The position numbers were made by a program, and so were the translations under genes. DNA of 64,000 bases from NCBI GenBank assembly GCA_963704025.1, contig CAVPGP010000002.1, positions 1-64,000 on the forward strand, given 5' to 3'. Source of the stretch: CAVPGP01 sp963704025 (GTDB lineage Bacteria > Actinomycetota > Thermoleophilia > Gaiellales > Gaiellaceae). The notes below the pieces were generated by a model that was given only the letters and a program-made list of their open reading frames with translations, ran no database searches and was not told the DNA's origin. Positions within the stretch are counted from its first letter, which is position 1, and each line of letters starts with the position of its first letter. Below, in pieces: positions 34,482 through 43,029 of this stretch.

Positions 34482-35483
34482 GTGGCCACACGGGTAGGCA
34501 TCAACGGGTTCGGCCGGATCGGCCGGAACTTCTTCCGCGCTGCGCTGGAGCAGGACGCCGGGTTCGAGATCGTGGCATTCAACGACCTCGGCGACCTGCC
34601 GACGATGGCGCATCTGCTCAGGTACGACTCGACGCTGGGCCCGCTCGGGACGGACGTCGAGCGCGGCGACGACTCGATCCGGGTCGGCGGGCGGGAGCTG
34701 AAGGCACTCGCCGAGCGCGATCCGGGAAAGCTGCCCTGGGCCGAGCTCGGAGTAGACGTCGTGATCGAGTCGACGGGCTTCTTCACCGACCGCGAGAGCG
34801 CCGCCAAGCACCTGGATGCCGGCGCGAAGAAGGTGGTGATCTCGGCGCCCGCCAAGGGCCCCGACGTGACGCTCGTCCTCGGCGTCAACGACGGTGCCTA
34901 CGACCCCGCCGCGCACCACGTGATCTCGAATGCCTCCTGCACCACGAACTGCGTCGCCCCGCTCGCGAAGGTGCTGCACGACGCCTTCACGATCGAGAGC
35001 GGCTTCATGACCACGATCCACGCATACACGAACGACCAGCGGATCCTAGACCTCCCGCACGAGGACCTGCGCCGCGCCCGGGCCGCCGCCATCAACCTGA
35101 TCCCGACCTCGACGGGCGCCGCGAAGGCGATCGGACTCGTGCTGCCGGAGCTCGCCGGCAAGGTGGACGGCGTCTCAGTCCGGGCGCCCGTGCCGGCCGG
35201 GTCGATCACCGATCTCGTCGTGCGCGTCTCGCGCGACGTCTCGAAGGACGACGTCAACGAGGCCTTCCGGGCCGCCGCGTCGAGCGGCCCGCTCGAGCGC
35301 TACCTGCGCTACACCGACGACCCGCTCGTCTCGACCGACATCCTCAAGGATCCACACTCGTGCATCTTCGACTCCGCCTTGACGATGGCCCACGGGCAGA
35401 CCGTGAAGGTGTTCGGCTGGTACGACAACGAGTGGGGATACTCCAACCGGCTCGTCGATCTCGTCGGCACGCTGTTCGCGTGA
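34482..35483 (+). CDS. gap: Type I glyceraldehyde-3-phosphate dehydrogenase
   Basis: A 333-residue GAPDH with GINGFGRIGRNFFRA for NAD binding, catalytic Cys in SNASCTTNCVAPLAK, and AAINLIPTSTGAAKAIG and WYDNEWGYSNR. It converts glyceraldehyde-3-phosphate to 1,3-bisphosphoglycerate. GTG start after GACGAGGAGGCG. First gene of a five-gene operon; its TGA overlaps the start of the next gene. Confidence 0.97.
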   Translation: MATRVGINGFGRIGRNFFRAALEQDAGFEIVAFNDLGDLPTMAHLLRYDSTLGPLGTDVERGDDSIRVGGRELKALAERDPGKLPWAELGVDVVIESTGFFTDRESAAKHLDAGAKKVVISAPAKGPDVTLVLGVNDGAYDPAAHHVISNASCTTNCVAPLAKVLHDAFTIESGFMTTIHAYTNDQRILDLPHEDLRRARAAAINLIPTSTGAAKAIGLVLPELAGKVDGVSVRAPVPAGSITDLVVRVSRDVSKDDVNEAFRAAASSGPLERYLRYTDDPLVSTDILKDPHSCIFDSALTMAHGQTVKVFGWYDNEWGYSNRLVDLVGTLFA

Positions 35484-35854
35484 AGCTCTCCCAGGTCAGG
35501 CTGCTCGTCGACGACCCGGCTGCCGCGTTCCGCTTCTACCGGGACGAGCTCGGGCTGCAGCCCGGGTGGGGCGAGGAGGGGGAGCCGTACGCGAGCTTCG
35601 CCGCCGGCGACGCCACCGTCGCGATCTTTACGCGCGACGGGCAGGCCGACGCCGTCGAGCTGCGCGGGCCCGGCGACGGCGCGCTCCTGGTGCTGGAGGT
35701 CGACTCCGTGGACGACCACGCCGAGCGGCTGCGCGAGTACGTCGTCGCCGGTCCGACCGAACGTCCCGACTGGGGAGGGCGTGTCCTGCACCTGCGCGAC
35801 CCGAGCGGGAACCTGATCGAGCTCTTCCAGTCGATTCCGATGGACGACGGGTGA
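35480..35854 (+). CDS. VOC family protein inside the glycolysis operon
   Basis: A 124-residue single VOC domain: VRLLVDDPAAAFRFYRDELG ... LLVLEVDSVDDHAERL ... VLHLRDPSGNLIELFQ. The GTG start overlaps the gap stop by four bases and its own TGA overlaps the pgk GTG, so it is translationally coupled on both sides. A glyoxalase-like role against methylglyoxal, a by-product of triose phosphates, is a reasonable guess from context but unproven. Possible metal ligands include the terminal Glu of IELF. Confidence 0.85.
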   Translation: MKLSQVRLLVDDPAAAFRFYRDELGLQPGWGEEGEPYASFAAGDATVAIFTRDGQADAVELRGPGDGALLVLEVDSVDDHAERLREYVVAGPTERPDWGGRVLHLRDPSGNLIELFQSIPMDDG

Positions 35855-36903
35855 GGAGGCCGCGCTCCGTCCGCGAGGCCGAGGTCACGGGAAAGGTCGT
35901 CCTCGTCCGTGCGGATCTCAACGTGCCCCTCGAGGGAGGCCGCGTCGCCGATGACACGAGGATCAGGAAGTCGCTCCCGACGCTCGAGCTGCTGCTCGAC
36001 AGCGGCGCGAAGGAGATCCGCGCCGCGTCGCACCTCGGACGGCCGAAGACCGACGAGGACCGCGAGAAGTACTCGCTCGAGCCGGTCGAGCAGCGGCTGC
36101 GGGAGCTGCTCCCCGACGAGCGGCTCACCGTGCTCGAGAACACCCGCTTTCATCCGGGCGAGACGAAGAACGACCCGGAGTTCGCCCGGGAGCTGGCGGC
36201 GGGCAGCGACCTCTTCGTCAACGACGCGTTCGGCTCGGCCCACCGCGCGCACGCGTCGACGGTCGGAGTCGCGCAGCTGCTGCCCGCGTACGCCGGGCTC
36301 CTGCTCGAGCGGGAGCTGGAGCAGCTCGGCAGGCTGCTCGGCGACGTCGACCGTCCGTTCGTGCTGGTCTCCGGCGGCGCGAAGGTCGAGGACAAGCTCG
36401 GCGTCCTGCAGCACCTCGGCGGCAAGGCCGACACGGTGCTCGTCGGCGGCAAGATGGCCGAGCAGGTCCGCGATGAGAACCCGCTCCCCTTCGACGTCGT
36501 CCTGCCGGTCGACGTCGTGGCGGCGGCGGTCTTCGAGCCGGACGCCGAGTCGAGGATCGTCCCCTACGACGCGCTGCCGGACGGCTGGCTCGGCCTCGAC
36601 ATCGGACCGGAGTCGCGCACCCTCTTCGCCGGGAAGATCGCCGAGGCGAGGACGCTCTTCTGGAACGGCCCGATGGGCGTCTTCGAGTGGCCGCGCTTCG
36701 CCGAGGGAACCCGTGCCGTGGCCGAGGCGGTGGCCGCGAACCAGCCGGCGTACACTGTCGTCGGAGGCGCCGACTCGATCCGCGCCCTGACGGAGATGGG
36801 CCTCGTCGACGCGGTCGACTGGGCCTCGACCGGAGGCGGTGCGGCGCTCGAGTTCCTCGAAGGCAAGGAACTGCCCGGCGTCGCCGCGATACCGTCTGCC
36901 TGA
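35851..36903 (+). CDS. pgk: Phosphoglycerate kinase, short form
   Basis: A 350-residue PGK: VLVRADLNVPLEGGRVADDT, ASHLGRPK, TVLENTRFHPGETKNDPEF, VNDAFGSAHRAHAST, SGGAKVEDKL, LPVDVV, FWNGPMGVFEWPRFAEGT and STGGGAALEFLEG. All substrate motifs are present, but it is about 40 residues shorter than typical PGKs; the gaps fall before TVLENTRF and before DVVLPVDVV. GTG start at 35851 overlaps the preceding TGA. It makes ATP and 3-phosphoglycerate. Confidence 0.95.
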   Translation: MRRPRSVREAEVTGKVVLVRADLNVPLEGGRVADDTRIRKSLPTLELLLDSGAKEIRAASHLGRPKTDEDREKYSLEPVEQRLRELLPDERLTVLENTRFHPGETKNDPEFARELAAGSDLFVNDAFGSAHRAHASTVGVAQLLPAYAGLLLERELEQLGRLLGDVDRPFVLVSGGAKVEDKLGVLQHLGGKADTVLVGGKMAEQVRDENPLPFDVVLPVDVVAAAVFEPDAESRIVPYDALPDGWLGLDIGPESRTLFAGKIAEARTLFWNGPMGVFEWPRFAEGTRAVAEAVAANQPAYTVVGGADSIRALTEMGLVDAVDWASTGGGAALEFLEGKELPGVAAIPSA

Positions 36904-37601
36904 TGATGCTGATCGCCGGCAACTGGAAGATGCACAAGGGCCACGCCGAGGCGACCGAGTTCTGCCTGGCGCTGAAGGCACGCGACCTCGACGGGGTCGA
37001 GGTCGTCGTCTGCCCGCCGTACGTGTCGCTGGAGGCTGCGGTGCAGGTGCTCGCGGACACCGAGATCGCGGTCGCCGCGCAGAACGTGCACTGGGAGCCG
37101 GAGGGCGCCTTCACGGGCGAGGTGTCCGCGCCGATGCTGCGCGAGCTCGGCGTGTACGGGGCGATCGTCGGCCACTCGGAGCGCCGTCAGTACTTCGGCG
37201 AGACGGACGAGACCGTTGCCCTGCGGGCGCGCGCCGCGCTCGCGGCGGGGCTCTCGGTGATCGCCTGCGTCGGCGAGACAGAGGCGGAGCGCGAGGCCGG
37301 GGCGACCGAGGAGGTGCTCCGGCGCCAGGTCTCGGTGCTCGAGCACGACGAGAACCTCGTGGTCGCGTACGAGCCCGTGTGGGCGATCGGGACAGGCAAG
37401 ACGGCTACGCCCGAGCTGGCCCAGGAGGCGCACGCCTTCGTCAAGGCGTTGCTGGACGTGCCCGTCCTCTACGGCGGCTCGGTGAAGCCGGACAACGCCG
37501 CGGAGCTGCTCGCGCTCCCGGACGTCGACGGAGCGCTCGTGGGCGGCGCCTCGCTCGACGTCGACTCGTTCGAGGCGATTTGCAGAGCGGCGCCCCGGTA
37601 G
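36903..37601 (+). CDS. tpiA: Triosephosphate isomerase
   Basis: A 232-residue TIM barrel: AGNWKMHKG with the catalytic Lys, AIVGHSERRQYFGE with the catalytic His, VAYEPVWAIGTGKTATP with the catalytic Glu and loop 6, and LYGGSVKPDN. The ATG at 36903 overlaps the pgk TGA; ATG 36906 is an alternative. Slightly shorter than the common 250 residues. It interconverts the triose phosphates. Confidence 0.97.
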   Translation: MMLIAGNWKMHKGHAEATEFCLALKARDLDGVEVVVCPPYVSLEAAVQVLADTEIAVAAQNVHWEPEGAFTGEVSAPMLRELGVYGAIVGHSERRQYFGETDETVALRARAALAAGLSVIACVGETEAEREAGATEEVLRRQVSVLEHDENLVVAYEPVWAIGTGKTATPELAQEAHAFVKALLDVPVLYGGSVKPDNAAELLALPDVDGALVGGASLDVDSFEAICRAAPR

Positions 37602-39019
37602 CGATCGTCGTCCTCGACGGCTGGGGCTGTGCGCCCGCCGGCCCCGGAAACGCCGTCGAGCTCGCGGAGACGCCCGTCTTCGACCGGCTCTGGGCGGCGT
37701 ATCCGAACACGACGCTCGCGGCCTCCGGGGAGGCGGTCGGGCTGCCGCCGGGCCAGATGGGCAACTCGGAGGTCGGCCACCTGACGATCGGGTCGGGACG
37801 GATCCTCTACCAGGATCTGATGCGGGTGAACAAGGCGATCGAGGACGGTTCCTTCTTCGAGCACCCGGTGCTCCGGTCGGCGTTCGAGCGAGCCAGCCGG
37901 GTGCACCTGCTCGGGCTCGTCTCCCACGGCGGCGTCCACTCGCACATCGACCACGTGCAGGCTCTGCTCCGGTTCGCGCCGGAGAAGACCTGGATCCACG
38001 CCTTTACGGACGGCCGGGACGTCTCCCCCTGGTCCGCGGTGCACGATCTGGCCGAGCTGCCCCGGGAGCGGATCTCGACCATCTGCGGCCGCTACTGGGC
38101 GATGGACCGCGACGGGCGGTGGGAGCGTACGCAGCGGGGGTTCGACGCGATCGTGCACGGGCGGGGGCAGCACGCGCTCGAGCCGCTGGCGGCGGTGCAG
38201 GCCTCCTACGCCGCAGGGGTCACGGACGAGTTCATCGAGCCGATCGTCGTCGAGGGCCGCCCGCGCCTCGAGCACGGGGACGCGGCGGTCTTCTTCAACT
38301 TCCGCCCGGATCGGGCGCGGCAGCTGTCGAGGCTCCTGCTCGACGCCGGCTTCGACCTGACGACGATGACCTGCTACGCCCACGACCTCGACTGCCCGGT
38401 CGTCTTCGAGGAGCAGAACGTCCCGAACACGATGGCCGAGGTGCTTGCAGAGCACGGCCTGCGCCAGCTCCATGCGGCCGAGACGGAGAAGTACGCGCAC
38501 GTGACCTACTTCTTCAACGGCGGGCGCGAGGAGCCGTGGCCCGGCGAGGAGCGGATCCTCGTCCCGAGCCCGCGCGACGTCGCCACCTACGACGAGAAGC
38601 CGGAGATGTCCGCACCCGAGGTCGCCGCCCGATTCGCGGCGGAGATCGGCCGTGGCTACCAATTCGGAATCGTGAACTTTGCCAACCCGGACATGGTCGG
38701 ACACACGGGCGTGATCCCGGCGGTCGTGCGGGCCGTGGAGACGGTCGACGGGTGCCTGGCGCAGGTCGTCGACGCCGTCGCCGCAGCCGGCGGCGTCTGC
38801 CTGATCACGGCGGACCACGGCAACGCGGAAGTCATGCTGCAGCCTGACGGGACGCCGCATACCGCCCATACCACGAACCCCGTGCCGCTGATCGTCACCG
38901 AGCCGGGCGCGGCGCTCGCGGAGGGCGGCGAGCTCTCGGACCTCGTTCCCACGGCCCTCGCCTTCCTGGGCGTCGAAAAAGCTCCTGAGATGACCGGTAA
39001 AGATCTCGTAAAGCGATAG
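37580..39019 (+). CDS. gpmI: 2,3-bisphosphoglycerate-independent phosphoglycerate mutase
   Basis: A 479-residue alkaline-phosphatase-superfamily mutase: VLDGWGCAP, the phosphoserine site MGNSEVGHLTIGSGR, HGGVHSHIDH, FTDGRD, FNFRPDRARQ, NFANPDMVGHTG and ITADHGNAE. It needs two Mn2+ ions. The first usable start is TTG 37580, which overlaps the tpiA end by 22 bp. It closes the lower-glycolysis operon. Confidence 0.95.
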   Translation: MQSGAPVAIVVLDGWGCAPAGPGNAVELAETPVFDRLWAAYPNTTLAASGEAVGLPPGQMGNSEVGHLTIGSGRILYQDLMRVNKAIEDGSFFEHPVLRSAFERASRVHLLGLVSHGGVHSHIDHVQALLRFAPEKTWIHAFTDGRDVSPWSAVHDLAELPRERISTICGRYWAMDRDGRWERTQRGFDAIVHGRGQHALEPLAAVQASYAAGVTDEFIEPIVVEGRPRLEHGDAAVFFNFRPDRARQLSRLLLDAGFDLTTMTCYAHDLDCPVVFEEQNVPNTMAEVLAEHGLRQLHAAETEKYAHVTYFFNGGREEPWPGEERILVPSPRDVATYDEKPEMSAPEVAARFAAEIGRGYQFGIVNFANPDMVGHTGVIPAVVRAVETVDGCLAQVVDAVAAAGGVCLITADHGNAEVMLQPDGTPHTAHTTNPVPLIVTEPGAALAEGGELSDLVPTALAFLGVEKAPEMTGKDLVKR

Positions 39020-39052
39020 GCAAGGGTGATTCGCCGGCCGAGGTTCGTCCGT

Positions 39053-39058
39053 ATACTC
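39053..39058 (+). promoter_or_regulatory. -10 element of the sigma-factor gene
   Basis: TATACT, 8 nt before the TTG start of the ECF sigma gene. The -35 region is weak. It lies 33 bp after the gpmI stop, so the sigma gene has its own promoter. Confidence 0.5.
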
Positions 39059-39066
39059 GGCGCACC

Positions 39067-39663
39067 TTGTCACTCCCGCAACCTGATCTCGGGATCCTCC
39101 GGAAGGCGCAGAAGGGCGACGAGCGCGCCTTCTCGATCATCTTGCGGATGTACGAGACGCCGGTCTACAACTACGTGCTCCGGCTCGTGGGCGACCGCAG
39201 CCTCGCCGAGGATCTGACGCAGGAGGTCTTCCTCCGCGTCTTTCAGGGCCTGCCGCGCTTCTCGTCCCGCTCGAAGTTCACGACCTGGCTCTTCCAGGTG
39301 ACGAAGAACCGCGTGCTCGACGAGCTGCGGGCCACCGAGCGGAGGCCGCGCGCGGTGGTGCAGCTCGAGGATGCACCCGGGCTCGAGGTCGTGGACGCCC
39401 CGTTCGAGCGGGTCGAGGCGATCGACGCGCTCTGGCGCGCCGTCGATGCGCTCCCCGTCGATCTGAAGATGGCGCTGCTGCTGCGCGACATCGTCGGCCT
39501 CTCGTACAACGAGATCGCCGACTCGCTCGAGATCACGCTCGCCACCGTCAAGTGGCGCATCTTCAAGGGCCGCGAAGAGGTTGCTCTCGCGCTCGGGCGC
39601 GAGGGGATCTACTTCGGCAAGACGGCCGAAGCCCAGCAGGCCGCCGCAGCCCAGCAAGCCTGA
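39067..39663 (+). CDS. ECF-type RNA polymerase sigma factor
   Basis: A 198-residue sigma-70 family protein with region 2 (ERAFSIILRMYETPVYNYVL, DLTQEVFLRVFQG, KFTTWLFQVTKNRVLDELR) and region 4 (LLLRDIVGLSYNEIADSLEI, TVKWRIFKGREEV). No region 3 of primary sigma factors is present. The C-terminus ends in a short Ala/Gln tail. No anti-sigma gene is adjacent; the next gene is on the opposite strand. TTG start. Confidence 0.93.
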   Translation: MSLPQPDLGILRKAQKGDERAFSIILRMYETPVYNYVLRLVGDRSLAEDLTQEVFLRVFQGLPRFSSRSKFTTWLFQVTKNRVLDELRATERRPRAVVQLEDAPGLEVVDAPFERVEAIDALWRAVDALPVDLKMALLLRDIVGLSYNEIADSLEITLATVKWRIFKGREEVALALGREGIYFGKTAEAQQAAAAQQA

Positions 39664-39701
39664 GCCGGCAGGCCTGATCCGGCGAGCCTGAGCGCTGCGG
39701 C

Positions 39702-40430
39702 TCAGACGCCGTGCGCCAGCCGGACGGCGAGCGGCTCGGGCAGCCCCCGCTCGCGGATCTCGTCCTGCGTGCGCTCGATCGGATACTCCACGCGGCGGAA
39801 GGTCGCAACCATGGCGTCGAGGTCGAGCAGCAGCCACGCGGCGCGCGCGTCGCCGTCCCGCGGCTGGCCGACCGAGCCGGGGTTGAGGAGCCACCGGCCG
39901 TCCGAGATGTCGTGCTCCTCGTCCGCCGGTGCGTGCCCGCCCCCCAGGACGTCTTCGTGCAGGACGATCGCGAGCGGGATGTGGCTGTGCCCGACGAGGA
40001 TGATCCGGTCGTCGACCGTCGCGAAGTTGGCCGCCGCGATCGCGTCGCTCAGGACGTACTCCCAGACCGGGTCGCGCGGGCTGCCGTGGTAGAGGCCGAT
40101 CTCGTCGAGGCCGGTCTCCGCGTCCAGCGACTCGAGGTAGCGCCGCGACCCGGCGGTGAGGACGTCCGCCGTCCAGTTCGCGCTCGCTGCGGCGTCCGGT
40201 GAGAAATCGCGCACGTCGAGCAGGCCGAGGCAGGCCAGGTCGTGGTTGCCGCGCAGGCCGATGTCCGCCGCCGCCTCGACCACGGTGCAGCAGCGGTTCG
40301 GCTTGGGCCCGTAGCCGACGACGTCGCCCAGACACCAGACGGCGTCGGCCTGAGCGGCCTCGACCGCGCGCAGAACCGCATCGAGCGCGTGGGCGTTACC
40401 GTGGATGTCGGAGATGACGGCGACGCGCAT
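39702..40430 (-). CDS. Metallophosphoesterase (YfcE/diadenosine-type)
   Basis: A 242-residue calcineurin-like phosphoesterase: ISDIHGNAHALDAVL, CLGDVVGYGPKPN, LRGNHDLACLG, ILVGHSHIPLAI and LNPGSVGQPRDGD, all five metal/phosphate motifs. It is in the family that hydrolyses phosphodiesters or dinucleoside polyphosphates; the substrate is unknown. Divergent from the M48 protease gene, with 22 bp between starts. Confidence 0.92.
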   Translation of the reverse strand: MRVAVISDIHGNAHALDAVLRAVEAAQADAVWCLGDVVGYGPKPNRCCTVVEAAADIGLRGNHDLACLGLLDVRDFSPDAAASANWTADVLTAGSRRYLESLDAETGLDEIGLYHGSPRDPVWEYVLSDAIAAANFATVDDRIILVGHSHIPLAIVLHEDVLGGGHAPADEEHDISDGRWLLNPGSVGQPRDGDARAAWLLLDLDAMVATFRRVEYPIERTQDEIRERGLPEPLAVRLAHGV

Positions 40431-40452
40431 CGGCAGGGGACTAACGCTAGCC

Positions 40453-41625
40453 ATGGCCGTGGCGGCGTGGGTCGTACTGGCGACGATCCTCCTGCGCACG
40501 AGCGTCCCGCACCTGGACGTCGGCGGTCTCGACGTCCACCGCTACTTCACGGACGCCGAGCTCGCCAGCGCACATCGCTACGCGCGGTTCGTGTACCTGC
40601 TCTGGCTGCTCCAGACCGCCGCCACCGTCGGCGCCCTCGTGGTGCTCGTCCGGCGGGCGCCGGGGATCGCCTGGAGCACGGGTCTCGGGCCGATCGGCTC
40701 GGGTGTCGTGATCGGGATGCTGACGCTCGTGAGCCTGTGGTTCGTCTCGCTCCCGTTCGGGATCGTCCTGCAGTGGTGGGACCACCGGCATGGGCTGGCA
40801 CCCGGCGACTACCTCGCCTGGCTCGTCGGGCCGTGGGCGTCCTTGACCTTCGAGGCCGTCTATGCGCTGGGGACGATCGTGCTCGTGATGTCGCTCGCGC
40901 GGAAGCTCGGGGAGCGCTGGTGGATCGGCGGCAGCGCGGTGTTCGTGGCGCTCGCCTTCGGGTTTGCGCTGCTCCAGGGCGCTGTCGCGGGCGCTGGGAC
41001 GAAGCCGGTGCCGGCGTCGTACCGCGGGGAGGTACGGCGGCTCGAGCGGGTCGAGCACGTCGCGGGCACGCCGGTCACCGTGCAGAAGGTGAGCAGCTAC
41101 ACGCACGAGGTGAACGCGTTCGCGGTCGGCATCGGCCCGTCCGCGCGCGTCGTGCTCTGGGACACCCTGCTCGACGGGCGGTACTCGCGCGGCGAGGTGC
41201 GCTTCGTGCTCGCGCACGAGTTCGGGCACATCTGGCACCGGCACATCTGGCGCGCGCTCCTGTGGTTTGCGCTCTTCGCCTTTCCGATCGCGTGGCTCGT
41301 AGCCCGCGTGACGCGGCGCAGCGGCGGGATGGGCGAGGCCGCGGCGATCCCGCTCGCCGTGCTCACGCTCGTGGTCGTCGGCCTGCTGACGTCCCCGTTC
41401 CAGAACGCCGTCTCACGTCGATACGAGGGGGAGGCGGACTGGTCTGCGCTCCGGGCGACGAGCGATCCGGCTGCCGGCACGAAGCTCTTCGAGCATTTCC
41501 AGCGCACGAGCCTGGCCGAGCCGAACCCGCCGACCTGGGTCTACCTCTGGCTCGGCACGCACCCGACGATCGCGCAGCGGCTGGCGATGGTCGAGGCGTG
41601 GAAGCAGCGGCAGCGGCCGGGCTAG
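40453..41625 (+). CDS. M48 family integral membrane zinc protease (Ste24-like)
   Basis: A 390-residue membrane protease with N-terminal TM helices (about 1-16, 45-66, 75-98, 118-140, 150-170), the zinc motif LAHEFGHIWHRH near residue 255 and the distal ligand in RRYEGEADWSALR. Two TM segments follow the HExxH motif. This is the Ste24/CAAX protease-like layout; bacterial members cut membrane or secreted proteins. The stop codon lies within a hairpin at 41624-41701. Confidence 0.9.
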   Translation: MAVAAWVVLATILLRTSVPHLDVGGLDVHRYFTDAELASAHRYARFVYLLWLLQTAATVGALVVLVRRAPGIAWSTGLGPIGSGVVIGMLTLVSLWFVSLPFGIVLQWWDHRHGLAPGDYLAWLVGPWASLTFEAVYALGTIVLVMSLARKLGERWWIGGSAVFVALAFGFALLQGAVAGAGTKPVPASYRGEVRRLERVEHVAGTPVTVQKVSSYTHEVNAFAVGIGPSARVVLWDTLLDGRYSRGEVRFVLAHEFGHIWHRHIWRALLWFALFAFPIAWLVARVTRRSGGMGEAAAIPLAVLTLVVVGLLTSPFQNAVSRRYEGEADWSALRATSDPAAGTKLFEHFQRTSLAEPNPPTWVYLWLGTHPTIAQRLAMVEAWKQRQRPG

Positions 41626-41701
41626 GAGGGTTTGGCGGAATATCGCTCGTCGTAGGGGTGCGCGGCCCGGCGGCACAGACGTTATTTCGCCAAACCCTCC
41701 T
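41624..41701. terminator. 20-bp inverted repeat between convergent genes
   Basis: AGGAGGGTTTGGCGGAATAT (41624-41643) is matched by TTATTTCGCCAAACCCTCCT (41682-41701) with 18 of 20 bases pairing, around a 38-nt loop. It begins in the M48 stop codon and ends six bases from the DUF3467 stop, so it probably terminates both. There is no run of T, so it is not a classical intrinsic terminator. Confidence 0.6.
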
Positions 41702-41707
41702 GGATCG

Positions 41708-42007
41708 CTACTCGTCCTCGTCGCGGGGAGGCGCCTCCGGGAGGTCCTGGATGCCTTTCACGGTCGAGTACTTCGACCACGAGTCCTGCATGGCCTCGAG
41801 CAGCTCCTTCATGAACTGCTGCGACATGTTCACGCGCGAGACGACGATCCCCTGCACCTCGCCGCCCTCCACCTCGTGGTCGATCCGCGCGAACGTGACC
41901 GTGAACTCGTAGTCCGAGAAGCTGATATTGGCGAAGTTCGCGTAGACGCCCGCGACGTGCTCCGCGTCCATCTGGATGTTCAGCCGGCGCTCCGAGGAGT
42001 CTTCCAC
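41708..42007 (-). CDS. DUF3467 domain protein
   Basis: A 99-residue protein: LNIQMDAEHVAGVYANFANI, SDYEFTVTFARIDHE and VVSRVNMSQQFMKELLEAM, the compact DUF3467 domain, with an acidic tail. Function unknown; members occur in many bacteria. The GTG start has TATCGT 6 nt upstream (42014-42019, minus strand), overlapping the promoter of the divergent channel gene. Confidence 0.88.
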   Translation of the reverse strand: MEDSSERRLNIQMDAEHVAGVYANFANISFSDYEFTVTFARIDHEVEGGEVQGIVVSRVNMSQQFMKELLEAMQDSWSKYSTVKGIQDLPEAPPRDEDE

Positions 42008-42013
42008 GGCTGC

Positions 42014-42021
42014 ACGATACT
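42014..42021. promoter_or_regulatory. Overlapping divergent -10 elements
   Basis: The 20-bp gap between the two start codons contains GATACT on the plus strand (42016-42021, 6 nt before ATG 42028) and TATCGT on the minus strand (42019 to 42014, 6 nt before GTG 42007). They share four bases, so polymerase cannot occupy both at once. Confidence 0.5.
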
Positions 42022-42027
42022 ACGGCG

Positions 42028-43029
42028 ATGGAGAGCGTCAGCGCCCGCCGCCTCCTCGCGGCGCTCCTGATCGTGGTCGTGGTGTTCGCGGCCGGGACGG
42101 TCGGCTTTCAGCTGTCCGCGCACGAGGGCTGGCTCGACGCATTCTACCGCACCGTCGTCACGAGCTCGCTGACCGGGATGGACTCGCCGCCGCACGGCCG
42201 CTTCGGCAAGATCCTCTCGATCGCGCTCATCCTCTTCGGCGTGGCAATCTTCGCCTACGTCGCCGCGATGATCGTCGAGGTGATCGCGGCGGGCATCTTC
42301 GGCGGCGTCTGGCGCGAGACGAGGAGGAGGAAGCTGATCGACGCACTGCGCGACCACACCATCATCTGCGGCTACGGGCGCGTCGGCCGCCGCATCGCCG
42401 AGGAGCTGAGCCACTACGGAGCGCAGTTCGTCATCCTGGACACGAACCTCGATGCGATCAACGAGGCGCGCGAGCACGGCATCCTCTACGTCGACGGCGA
42501 CGGTTCCGAGGACGAGGATCTCGAGCAGGCCGGCCTCGGCCGCGCGCGGGCGCTTGTGGCCGCCTCCGACTCCGATGCGGCGAACCTCTACATCACGCTC
42601 TCGGCGAGGTCGGCGCGCCCGGACCTGCTGATCATCGCGCGCGGCTCCGAGGAGGAGGCGGAGAAGAAGCTCCGCCGGGCGGGTGCAGACCGCGTCGTGC
42701 TCCCGTACGCCGCGGCCGGCCGCGTGATGGCCAACCTGATCGTCAAGCCGCAGGTCGCAGACTTCGTCACCACGGTGACGACCGCCGGTGGGCCGGACCT
42801 CAGCTTCGAGCAGATCGAGGTGCCAGGCGGCTGGCCGGCGAGCGGGAGCGAGCTGCACGACCTCCACGTGCGCTCGAAAACCGGCGCGACCGTGATCGCG
42901 GTGCAGAAACCGCAGGGCGCCTTCATCACGCGGCCGGACGGCCACACCCTGATCGAGGCCGGCGACATCGTCGTCGGCGTCGGCAGCGCCGAGGAGCTCG
43001 TCGCCCTCGAGGAGATGTTTGCCGACTAG
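42028..43029 (+). CDS. Potassium-channel-like protein with RCK (TrkA) domains
   Basis: A 333-residue protein with two TM helices (about residues 8-27 and 65-90) flanking a pore-like loop, then an RCK N domain with Rossmann motif IICGYGRVGRRIAEEL and ASDSDAANLYITLSAR, and an RCK C domain (TKTGATVIAV-like RSKTGATVIAVQKPQG). The overall layout is that of MthK-type channels. The expected filter TVGYGD is replaced by SSLTGMDSPP, so K+ selectivity is uncertain. It overlaps argS by 11 bp. Confidence 0.88.
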   Translation: MESVSARRLLAALLIVVVVFAAGTVGFQLSAHEGWLDAFYRTVVTSSLTGMDSPPHGRFGKILSIALILFGVAIFAYVAAMIVEVIAAGIFGGVWRETRRRKLIDALRDHTIICGYGRVGRRIAEELSHYGAQFVILDTNLDAINEAREHGILYVDGDGSEDEDLEQAGLGRARALVAASDSDAANLYITLSARSARPDLLIIARGSEEEAEKKLRRAGADRVVLPYAAAGRVMANLIVKPQVADFVTTVTTAGGPDLSFEQIEVPGGWPASGSELHDLHVRSKTGATVIAVQKPQGAFITRPDGHTLIEAGDIVVGVGSAEELVALEEMFAD

